A stretch of 9,344 bases of DNA from JANWKA01 sp035533815 (GTDB taxonomy: Bacteria > Bacteroidota > Bacteroidia > Chitinophagales > Chitinophagaceae). Below, one piece after another: positions 1 to 6,047 of this stretch. The DNA is taken from positions 1 to 9,344 of the forward strand of contig DATLTB010000091.1 of the NCBI GenBank assembly GCA_035533815.1, read 5' to 3'. The first letter of the stretch is position 1. The number at the start of each line of letters is the position of its first letter. A program made the translations under genes and the position numbers. The notes under the pieces were generated by a model. That model was not told the DNA's origin and ran no database searches. It saw only the letters and a program-made list of their open reading frames with translations.

Positions 1-406
1 ATTTTTCCAGGTGTACTTTGGTCATTCCCAGATAATGGTTCTGTAGTTCATGTACCTTAAGTCCGTGTTTGATCAGGCGGGGTTCCTCACTCTGATATTC
101 AAGCGTGATGAGTTGATCATTACCATGTTCCGGATAGGTCAATGTAAATGGTCCGCGAATATATACCCGTCCTTTTTCCGCAATTCCAAGGTCCTTACTT
201 CTGACAAATCCGAAAGCTAACAGTTGATCCTCGGTCAGTGGGATTGGATCAACCTCGGCGGGATCATACCAATTGATGTGGTCATTGGCGGCTATCCGGA
301 CGCATGCCTTTTCAAAACTGGTTTCCTCAACCACTCCTTCAAATTGTTTCCCATCATAATCAGCGAATACCCGGTCACCGGGCTTCAGTTCATGTAAATG
401 AATCAT
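1..406 (-). CDS. Small uncharacterised Bacteroidota protein, C-terminus cut by window edge
   Basis: The minus strand is open from an ATG at 406 to the window edge, giving 135 complete codons without a stop. The protein starts MIHLHELKPGDRVFADYDGK and is soluble and acidic, with no signal peptide or membrane segment. The first ~50 residues (LKPGDRV, then F-E-G-V-V-E) look like a small beta-barrel. A middle part reads PIPLTEDQLLAFGF, and the visible end reads KVHELQNHYLGMTKVHL. From memory, many short uncharacterised Bacteroidota proteins combine a 'PIPLTEEWLLKFGF'-like segment with a terminal 'VHQLQNLYFALTGEEL'-like segment, so I place it in that group; function is unknown. In that group the last motif lies close to the C-terminus, so probably only a few residues are missing. 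A weak AGGA-like site lies just upstream. It is divergent from the aldolase gene, with about 205 bases between the starts. Confidence 0.72.
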   Translation of the reverse strand, partial: MIHLHELKPGDRVFADYDGKQFEGVVEETSFEKACVRIAANDHINWYDPAEVDPIPLTEDQLLAFGFVRSKDLGIAEKGRVYIRGPFTLTYPEHGNDQLITLEYQSEEPRLIKHGLKVHELQNHYLGMTKVHLEK

Positions 407-571
407 ATATCCTGTTATCTAGCCAAATTACGGAAAATATTCCTGTAATTCCAACTATTGGCGACATTAATTCATTGTAGATGACTGACAAGGTATGGAC
501 GAATGTCAGCTTGTATATAGAGTACAATAGGTCGGTATAAAATTTAAATGAATACAATGGACAGTGTTTTT

Positions 572-579
572 TATCTTTG
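572..579 (+). promoter_or_regulatory. Candidate Bacteroidota -7 promoter element for the aldolase gene
   Basis: The bases TATCTTTG match the Bacteroidota sigma-A -7 consensus TAnnTTTG exactly. The site lies 32 bases before the ATG at 612, which would give a short 5' leader of about 25 bases. No convincing -33 TTG element is seen at the usual spacing. It lies inside the longer open frame that begins with GTG at 564, so if it is real the aldolase must start at 612. Confidence 0.42.
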
Positions 580-611
580 GGGCCGAAATTAAATGTCTAA
601 AGAGAATATTC

Positions 612-1670
612 ATGCCTGAAAAGAAACTCATGGACCTGTTGGGCAGCCGCGGGGATTATTTGCTTAATCATGTATGCCATTCGGTGGACAAATCGACGAT
701 CACACTTCCTGGACCCAAACAGGTGGAAGATGTCTGGACTTATTCCAACCGAAGCAACCAGGTGTTGAAAAGCCTGCAAATGATGCTTGATCACGGTCGC
801 CTGGGTGGCACTGGATATATTTCGATTTTCCCTGTAGATCAAGGTATAGAACACAGTGCCGGATCCGCTTTTGCCCCAAATCCGATTTATTTCGATCCTG
901 AGAATATTATCCGGTTGGCCATTGAAGGGGGGTGTAATGCAGTGGCATCTACTTTTGGCGTACTGGGCCTTTTTTCCCGCAAATATGCACATAGGATTCC
1001 CTTTGTAGTGAAAATCAACCATAACGAATTTTTAAGCTTGCCTAACCGATATGATCAGACCATGTTCGGAACGGTGAAAAGTGCCTGGAACATGGGTGCA
1101 GTGGCCGTAGGGGCAACGGTATATTGGGGCTCGCCGGAAAGCAGCAGGCAATTGAAAGAAGTGGCGGAATCCTTTGAATTGGCCCATGAACTGGGTATGG
1201 CGACTATACTGTGGTGCTATACCCGCAATAATGGGTTTAAAGTCAATGGTGTGGATTATCATACTTCTGCAGACCTGACCGGTCAGGCCAACCACCTGGG
1301 AGTCACATTGCAAGCAGATATCATCAAGCAAAAATTGCCGACCAACAATGGAGGATACCTGGCTACAGGACATGGCAAGACCAGCCCGCTGGTTTATGAA
1401 AAACTGACAACAGATCATCCAATCGACCTTTGCCGGTACCAGGTATTAAACTGCTACAGCGGACGTGTAGGGCTTATCAATTCAGGTGGGGAATCAAAGG
1501 GAGGATCCGACCTGGCAGATTCTGTATATACTGCTGTTATTAACAAGCGTGCCGGAGGAATGGGTCTGATCCTGGGACGCAAGGCTTTTCAAAGGCCTTT
1601 TAATGAAGGAGTGCACCTGCTCAATACCATTCAGGATGTTTATCTGGATAAAGATATTACAATAGCATAA
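612..1670 (+). CDS. fbaB: Class I fructose-bisphosphate aldolase (FbaB/DhnA type)
   Basis: Cytosolic enzyme that reversibly cleaves fructose 1,6-bisphosphate to glyceraldehyde 3-phosphate and dihydroxyacetone phosphate through a Schiff-base lysine, in glycolysis and gluconeogenesis. The 352-residue protein resembles E. coli FbaB (about 350 residues) over its whole length. Hallmarks are FPVDQGIEHSAG (73-84), NPIYFDPENI (90-99), YAHRIPF (125-131), GAVAVGAT (162-169), SADLTGQANHL (219-229), ADIIKQK (235-241), GLINSGG (287-293), KRAGGMGLILGRKAF (312-326) and a DVYLD...TIA end. K239 in ADIIKQK is the likely Schiff-base lysine by family comparison. I chose the ATG at 612: the frame stays open upstream to a GTG at 564, but those 16 extra residues are not seen in E. 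coli FbaB and overlap a promoter match. A strong terminator follows, so it is probably transcribed separately from accD. Confidence 0.96.
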   Translation: MPEKKLMDLLGSRGDYLLNHVCHSVDKSTITLPGPKQVEDVWTYSNRSNQVLKSLQMMLDHGRLGGTGYISIFPVDQGIEHSAGSAFAPNPIYFDPENIIRLAIEGGCNAVASTFGVLGLFSRKYAHRIPFVVKINHNEFLSLPNRYDQTMFGTVKSAWNMGAVAVGATVYWGSPESSRQLKEVAESFELAHELGMATILWCYTRNNGFKVNGVDYHTSADLTGQANHLGVTLQADIIKQKLPTNNGGYLATGHGKTSPLVYEKLTTDHPIDLCRYQVLNCYSGRVGLINSGGESKGGSDLADSVYTAVINKRAGGMGLILGRKAFQRPFNEGVHLLNTIQDVYLDKDITIA

Positions 1671-1686
1671 TTTGCATAATTTAGCT

Positions 1687-1727
1687 CGGGGTACACTGGC
1701 CAGATAGCCGTGTATCCCGCATTTTTT
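1687..1727 (+). terminator. Rho-independent terminator after the aldolase gene
   Basis: The arm CGGGGTACAC (1687-1696) pairs with GTGTATCCCG (1710-1719) over 10 positions with a single G-U wobble. An inner GGC/GCC stem (1698-1700 with 1707-1709) closes a six-base loop, CAGATA. Two bases later comes a run of six T (1722-1727). This is a classical intrinsic terminator 17 bases past the aldolase stop. It separates aldolase transcription from accD, which starts 40 bases downstream. Confidence 0.86.
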
Positions 1728-1767
1728 CTTTGCCGGACTTCGGTTTCGTGAATCAATACCTTGTGAT

Positions 1768-2616
1768 ATGTCCAAGTGGTTTCAACGGATCAAAAAAGGC
1801 ATACTGACTTCCACAAGTGAAAAAAAAGAAGCCCCGGATGGCTTATGGTTCAGATGTCCGAATTGTAAAAAAACCATACCTACCAAGGAACTTCGGGAAA
1901 ATCTGTGGGTTTGCGAAAAATGTAACTACCATAACCGAATCAGTTCATCCGAATATTTTGAAATTCTATTTGATGACAATTCATCGGAGGAACTTTTCGG
2001 ACATATTCTACCGGTGGATTTGCTTGGGTTTAAAGACCTTAAACCCTATGACGTCAGGCTGAAAGAAGCCCAGCAGAAAACCCAGCTGGATGATGCTATG
2101 CGGGTGGGTGTGGGAAAGGTGAATGACCATGACCTCGTAGTTGCCTGCATGGATTTTGATTTCATCGGTGGTTCGATGGGGTCCGTGGTAGGAGAAAAAA
2201 TATCCCGTTCAGTGGATTACTGTATAAACCGGCATATCCCCTTGCTCATCATTTCCAAATCCGGAGGGGCAAGAATGATGGAAAGCGCATTTTCCTTAAT
2301 GCAGATGGCAAAGACTGCCGCCAAACTCACCCAGCTCGCAGATGATGCTGTGCCTTATATTTCCCTGATGACAGATCCAACAACAGGGGGGGTAACTGCT
2401 TCTTTTGCCATGCTTGGAGATATTAATACCGCCGAGCCAGGTGCACTGATCGGTTTTGCTGGTCCACGGGTCATAAAGGAAACAATCAAAAAGGATCTTC
2501 CGGAAGGTTTCCAAAGCTCAGAATCCCTTCTTGAACATGGTTTTCTGGATTTCATCATTCAGAGGAAGGAATTAAAACAGAAACTGACCACTTTATTGAG
2601 GATGTTCAACAGCTAA
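1768..2616 (+). CDS. accD: Acetyl-CoA carboxylase carboxyltransferase subunit beta
   Basis: Beta subunit of the acetyl-CoA carboxylase carboxyltransferase. Together with AccA it moves the carboxyl group from biotin-BCCP to acetyl-CoA, making malonyl-CoA, the committed step of fatty acid synthesis; cytosolic. The 282 residues match the usual AccD length. An N-terminal four-cysteine zinc ribbon is intact (CPNC at 30-33 and CEKC at 49-52). The crotonase-fold domain carries GGSMGSVVGEK (134-144), SGGARMMES (165-173), DPTTGGVTASFAMLGD (203-218) and AEPGALIGFAGPRVI (222-236), the segments that build the CoA site and oxyanion holes. A run of seven G falls in the TGGV segment (around 2386-2392), but the frame is intact. 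The gene sits 51 bases before smpB on the same strand and is probably co-transcribed with it. accA, accB and accC are not in the window. Confidence 0.97.
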   Translation: MSKWFQRIKKGILTSTSEKKEAPDGLWFRCPNCKKTIPTKELRENLWVCEKCNYHNRISSSEYFEILFDDNSSEELFGHILPVDLLGFKDLKPYDVRLKEAQQKTQLDDAMRVGVGKVNDHDLVVACMDFDFIGGSMGSVVGEKISRSVDYCINRHIPLLIISKSGGARMMESAFSLMQMAKTAAKLTQLADDAVPYISLMTDPTTGGVTASFAMLGDINTAEPGALIGFAGPRVIKETIKKDLPEGFQSSESLLEHGFLDFIIQRKELKQKLTTLLRMFNS

Positions 2617-2667
2617 GAAATAATTTGCAATCCAGCCGGAGGTCTGCAGGTCATTTAATCCCAAGTC

Positions 2668-3102
2668 ATGGAAATCCTAAACCGCTCGGCTTCATATGAA
2701 TATTCCCTGTCGGACAGATTGACTGCCGGGATTGCCCTGACCGGTACTGAGATCAAATCCCTAAGAGATGGCAAAGCAAGCTTTACCGATGCATTCTGTT
2801 ATTTTTCCAAGGGGGAGCTATTCATCAAAAACCTGCATATTGCCGAATATTCTCACGGCAATATATTCAACCATGATCCGGTCAGGGAGCGTAAGCTGTT
2901 GCTCCATAAAAGGGAGCTCCGGAAGCTGGAAACCCGGATTAAGGAACGGGGATTTACCCTGATTCCTTTAAAGTTGTTTATAAATGAGCAGGGACTTGCA
3001 AAAATGGAAATAGCTCTTGCTAAAGGGAAGAAAGTGTATGACAAGCGTCAATCCATTAAAAAAAGGGAAACGGAAAGAGAGATTCGCCGGCACCTGGAAT
3101 AG
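2668..3102 (+). CDS. smpB: SsrA (tmRNA)-binding protein SmpB
   Basis: SmpB binds tmRNA and delivers it to ribosomes stalled on broken messages, so that the nascent protein is tagged for degradation and the ribosome is freed. The 144-residue protein is close to the usual length. Family segments are in order: LTGTEIKSLRDGKAS (24-38), a barrel strand ELFIKNLHIAEY (50-61), HDPVRERKLLLHKREL (69-84), GFTLIPLKLFINEQG (95-109), KMEIALAKGKKVYDKR (112-127) and the basic tail SIKKRETEREIRRHLE, which in known structures becomes a helix in the mRNA channel. The start ATG at 2668 puts the conserved barrel at the expected distance from the N-terminus. A GGAGG lies upstream but too far (about 25 bases) to act as a Shine-Dalgarno. 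It is probably in an operon with accD and converges on rnhA with a 48-base gap. The tmRNA gene itself is not seen here. Confidence 0.96.
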   Translation: MEILNRSASYEYSLSDRLTAGIALTGTEIKSLRDGKASFTDAFCYFSKGELFIKNLHIAEYSHGNIFNHDPVRERKLLLHKRELRKLETRIKERGFTLIPLKLFINEQGLAKMEIALAKGKKVYDKRQSIKKRETEREIRRHLE

Positions 3103-3150
3103 AAACTTTTGGGCACTGATCGTAAAATTCCTGGAAATGAACTTTGGAAT

Positions 3151-3663
3151 TCAGCTACTTATTTCATAACCTGCATCAACGGCCAGATCATTATGATCTG
3201 CGGCTTCAGTGGCGAGTTCATCACAACGGTTATTGAATGGATTGTTTGCATGGCCCCTGACCCAGGTAAAGGTGATTTGGTGCTTTAATAATAAAGGGTA
3301 AAGTCTGGTCCAAAGGTCCTTGTTTTTTTTCCCGCCGGCAAAATCCTTTCTGATCCAGGAAAGGAGCCATTTTTCCTGAATGGCTTTTACCACATATTCA
3401 CTATCCGAGTAAATTATAATCTGCAGTCCATCCTTTTTAAGGGCTTCCAACCCTGCAATTACTGCCATCAATTCCATTCGGTTATTGGTTGTCAGTCGGT
3501 AACCTCCGGAAATCTCCTTACGCATGTTACCCCAGAAAAGGATTGTTCCAAATCCGCCGGGACCAGGATTGCCCCGGGATGCTCCGTCAGTGTACATAAT
3601 GAGCTTTCCTGAATGAGTGCCGGGGGCAATATGCCGGCCTGGTTTATTCTGGTGAACAGCCAT
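3151..3663 (-). CDS. rnhA: Ribonuclease HI
   Basis: Cytosolic endonuclease that cuts the RNA strand of RNA-DNA hybrids (R-loops, replication primers) using two Mg2+ ions. The 170-residue protein has a full RNase H fold after an extra N-terminal segment of about 20 residues. The DEDD catalytic set is complete: D26 in YTDGASRGNPGPGG, E64 in NNRMELMA, D87 in YSDSEYVV and D148 in NNRCDELA, with the helper histidine H138 in WVRGHANNP. The basic handle region (KWLLSWIRKDFAGGKKNKDLW, near 98-118) that grips the hybrid in E. coli-type enzymes is present, which argues for type HI. The start is ATG at 3663. The gene lies 28 bases downstream of the acyl-CoA carboxylase gene on the same strand and is probably read from that gene's promoter. 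It converges on smpB. Confidence 0.96.
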   Translation of the reverse strand: MAVHQNKPGRHIAPGTHSGKLIMYTDGASRGNPGPGGFGTILFWGNMRKEISGGYRLTTNNRMELMAVIAGLEALKKDGLQIIIYSDSEYVVKAIQEKWLLSWIRKDFAGGKKNKDLWTRLYPLLLKHQITFTWVRGHANNPFNNRCDELATEAADHNDLAVDAGYEISS

Positions 3664-3691
3664 TAGTTTTGGGAATTATTGCAATTGAAAT

Positions 3692-5329
3692 TTAGGTCTG
3701 GATCAGCCCAATCCGGAAATCAGCGGGTGCCGGAGCTTGATTTGCCGCTTTAAGGTTTTCGGAGATGATGGCCCTGGTTTCCAGGGGGTCTATGATATCA
3801 TCAACCCATAACCTGGCTGCTGCATAATAAGGGGTGGTCTGTTCATCATATCGTTGGGTGATCTCTTTAAGCATCTTTTCCTGCTCCGCCGGAGTAATTG
3901 ATTTTTCTTTCGACTTCATTGTTTTCATTTGAATTTGAAGCAAGGTTTTAGCAGCTTGTTCGCCACCCATGACGGCAATGCGTGCACCAGGCCAGGCGTA
4001 AATGAACCGGGGAGCATAAGCTTTTCCGCACATGGCATAGTTACCCGCACCAAAGGAGTTACCCATTATTATAGTGATTTTTGGAACCACAGAATTGGCT
4101 ACTGCATTGACCAGTTTTGCGCCATCTTTAATGATTCCTGACTGTTCGGAACGGGTCCCAACCATGAAACCAGTGACATCCTGCAAAAATACCAGTGGTA
4201 TTTTTTTCTGATTGCAGTTCATGACAAACCTGGCTGCTTTGTCTGCACTATCATTATAAATGACTCCACCCATCTGCATCTCACCCCTCCCCGATTTAAC
4301 CATCAGACGCTGATTGGCAACTATGCCCACGGCCCATCCATCAATCCTGGCATAACCACACAGGATCGTTTTCCCGTAATCAGCTTTGTACGGATCAAAC
4401 TCGGAATGGTCAGTAATACATTTGATGATTTCAGTAGTATCATAGGGTTTGTTCCGTTCCGCAGGAAATATTTGGTATATCTCATGTGGGTCCTTTAACG
4501 GAAGCCGGGGCTCGATTCTGCTGAAGCCTGCTTGAAGTGGTTCTCCCAATCTGGACATGATCCTGCGGATTTGTTCCAAGCATTCCTGGTCAGTACGGAA
4601 CCGATAGTCTGCAGTCCCTGAAATACTGGTATGAACCAGTGCGCCGCCCAGAGTCTCAGCATCAGCTTCCTCTCCAATTGCAGCTTTAACCAAAAAAGGG
4701 CCCGCCAGGAAAACCGATCCACTCCCTTCCACCATAAGTAGTTCATCGCTCATCACGGGAAGGTATGCGCCGCCAGCCACACAGCTTCCCATCACTGCGG
4801 CAATCTGGGTCAGTCCCATTGCACTCATTCTGGCGTTGTTGTAAAATATTCTCCCAAAATGTTCTCTGTCTGCGAAGATATCTTCCTGGAGTGGCAGGTA
4901 AATACCCGCACTGTCCACCAGATAGATTACAGGAAGATGATTTTCCATGGCTATTTCCTGAATCCGCAAATTTTTCTTCCCTGTAATTGGAAACCAGGCT
5001 CCAGCTTTCACCGTCATATCATTAGCCAAGATTAGGCACTGCCTGCCGCTCACATAACCCAGTCCTGCAATTGTTCCTCCTGCCGGACAACCCCCATGTT
5101 CCGGATACATTTCATATCCGGCAAAAGCTCCGAGTTCAAGAAAATGGGTGTCTTTATCCAGAAGAAATAAAATCCGTTCGCGGGCATTAAGTTTTCCCTT
5201 TGACCGGACCTTTTCCAGCTGCTTTTTACCCCCGCCGAGATAAATTTCAGCCAGTTTTTTTTTCAGACTGCTTACAGCCTGACCCATAGCATCTGCATTG
5301 CGGTTGCTGTCCAGCATTTTTGCATCCAT
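3692..5329 (-). CDS. Acyl-CoA carboxylase carboxyltransferase (beta) subunit, MCC/PCC type
   Basis: Biotin-dependent carboxyltransferase that moves a carboxyl group from biotin to an acyl-CoA. Over its length it resembles the beta subunit of methylcrotonyl-CoA carboxylase (leucine breakdown) more than AccD, but the acyl substrate cannot be fixed from sequence. Numbering the 545-residue form, motifs are GGCPAGGTIAGLGYVSG (79-95), LANDMTVKAGAWFP (101-114), IYLVDSAGIYLPLQ (135-148), GSCVAGGAYLP (181-191), FLAGPFLVKAAIGEE (207-221), FLQDVTGFMVG (381-391), GNSFGAGNYAMCGKAYAPRF (423-442) and PGARIAVMGGEQAA (447-460). These form the N and C crotonase-like domains with both oxyanion-hole regions. I prefer the ATG at 5329. 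A GTG at 5350 would add seven residues and an ATG at 5317 would remove four. A TTAATTTG at 5357-5350 resembles a -7 element (7 of 8). No biotin carboxylase or biotin-carrier gene lies nearby; the partner must be encoded elsewhere. Confidence 0.93.
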   Translation of the reverse strand: MDAKMLDSNRNADAMGQAVSSLKKKLAEIYLGGGKKQLEKVRSKGKLNARERILFLLDKDTHFLELGAFAGYEMYPEHGGCPAGGTIAGLGYVSGRQCLILANDMTVKAGAWFPITGKKNLRIQEIAMENHLPVIYLVDSAGIYLPLQEDIFADREHFGRIFYNNARMSAMGLTQIAAVMGSCVAGGAYLPVMSDELLMVEGSGSVFLAGPFLVKAAIGEEADAETLGGALVHTSISGTADYRFRTDQECLEQIRRIMSRLGEPLQAGFSRIEPRLPLKDPHEIYQIFPAERNKPYDTTEIIKCITDHSEFDPYKADYGKTILCGYARIDGWAVGIVANQRLMVKSGRGEMQMGGVIYNDSADKAARFVMNCNQKKIPLVFLQDVTGFMVGTRSEQSGIIKDGAKLVNAVANSVVPKITIIMGNSFGAGNYAMCGKAYAPRFIYAWPGARIAVMGGEQAAKTLLQIQMKTMKSKEKSITPAEQEKMLKEITQRYDEQTTPYYAAARLWVDDIIDPLETRAIISENLKAANQAPAPADFRIGLIQT

Positions 5330-5515
5330 ATAAAATAGCTTCCGGTGCACAAATTAAGGGAAATCGGGGATTTGGGATGATCACTTTAGGCTAAATAAGC
5401 CCTAACTGGTAGCATTGGCTTTTTCAGCTCCCTTAGTTTACTTAAAATGCCTGTTTGCCCAAATCTTTATAATAGGTTAACCACAGATGAAAGGTCATTA
5501 CTAGGGCTTAAAATG

Positions 5516-5640
5516 GAATTAGAATTTGGATTTAGGTATCCGGACAAATGCCTTTCTTAGGTCCCAAATAAGTCTGTACAGACAGGATTTCAGGTCTTCT
5601 ATTGCATTCTTAACAACGCTAAAGGTCCAAATTCTGATCC
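5516..5640. repeat. Imperfect inverted repeat with 18-bp arms, possible small dispersed element
   Basis: AGAATTTGGA (5521-5530) and TCCAAATTCT (5626-5635) are perfect 10-base inverted copies. If RNA wobble pairs are allowed, the arms extend to 5516-5533 and 5623-5640, with 17 of 18 positions pairing. They enclose 89 bases that contain the perfect palindrome GTCTGTACAGAC (5572-5583) and a short AATGC/GCATT pair (5547-5551 with 5604-5608). On the minus strand 41 codons (5644-5522) are open but have no ATG; the stop TAA overlaps the left arm. Such a layout suits a miniature inverted-repeat or REP-like repeat, or a long RNA hairpin. No target-site duplication is evident, and only one copy is visible. 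Confidence 0.4.
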
Positions 5641-5703
5641 TGATTTAGATAAATTCATGGAAATAATGCTATTTCCCGTATAAATTGTTGTAATTTCAAG
5701 CCG

Positions 5704-5764
5704 GTTTAGCTGCCTGTTAGGATATTAAAGACCGCTGGTGGCAGGGCATCGGAACAGCTAAAAC
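5704..5764. other. Small branched inverted repeat, candidate structured RNA
   Basis: TTTAGCTG (5705-5712) and CAGCTAAA (5755-5762) are perfect 8-base inverted copies closing a 42-base interior. Inside are a CCT-GTT-AGG mini-hairpin (5713-5721) and a possible CCG/CGG pair (5732-5734 with 5750-5752), so a three-way junction can be drawn. CTGCC (5710-5714) can instead pair with GGCAG (5740-5744), which excludes the closing stem. The patch is more GC-rich than its surroundings and lies about 285 bases before the radical SAM start. The strand and whether it is transcribed are unknown. I cannot match it to a known RNA family. Confidence 0.25.
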
Positions 5765-6047
5765 ATTTAACATAGCTTTGTTCAATGTGTTTTGCCAGTA
5801 TGTATTAGGATTCAATTCTCCGGTTGTATTTACTTTTACATTAACTTTTAACCTATTCTAGGGGAATTTGGGATTGAAAATTTCTCTATCCCTTTAAAGT
5901 ATAAAATGGATAAGGAGAAATAGCTAGCATACTAATTTATTGAAAACATAAAATATTTAATTCCGATAAAATCTGTTTTTATAGGAAGTTCACTTTTAAT
6001 TAACAATGATTTTCGGATAATTTAAACCTACACATTAATTACTGCCA

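Larger units (their letters stand above)
5330..6047. other. Long gene-free, AT-rich region with several inverted repeats
   Basis: About 720 bases between the divergent carboxylase and radical SAM genes contain no credible gene, tRNA or rRNA. The stretch should hold both promoters. Near the carboxylase end a hairpin forms from TTAGGCT (5386-5392) and AGCCCTAA (5398-5405) with a one-base bulge and an AAATA loop. The middle holds the inverted repeat of 5516-5640 and the smaller one of 5704-5764, listed separately. The last 200 bases before 6048 are strongly AT-rich; TAACTTTT (5842-5849) and TAATTTAA (6018-6025) are weak -7-like matches. Nothing here resembles a riboswitch class that I can name. 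Confidence 0.6.

Noticed and set aside
564..611. GTG at 564 as an upstream start of the aldolase
   Set aside because: It adds 16 residues (MFFIFGAEIKCLKRIF) with no counterpart in E. coli FbaB and would place the TATCTTTG promoter match inside the gene.
597..1418. Two long minus-strand open frames opposite the aldolase gene
   Set aside because: They are antisense shadows of a strongly conserved gene, and their translations resemble no family.
1817..2062. An 81-codon plus-strand frame inside accD
   Set aside because: It overlaps accD in another frame, across the zinc ribbon and catalytic domain; a shadow.
2386..2392. Run of seven G in accD as a frameshift site
   Set aside because: The reading frame continues through it into conserved AccD sequence, so neither programmed slippage nor an error is indicated.
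3126..3151. AATTCC/GGAATT inverted repeat between smpB and rnhA as a bidirectional terminator
   Set aside because: The six-pair AT-rich stem has a 14-base loop and no T-run on either strand; too weak to call.
5522..5644. 41-codon minus-strand open frame (contains SCLYRLIWDLRKAF) as a small gene
   Set aside because: It has no ATG, GTG or TTG start in a suitable place and coincides with the inverted-repeat unit, so it is more likely repeat sequence than a gene.
5330..6047. Cobalamin riboswitch upstream of the B12-type radical SAM gene
   Set aside because: I could not find a recognisable B12-box or the characteristic multi-stem arrangement, and the inverted repeats present do not fit it.
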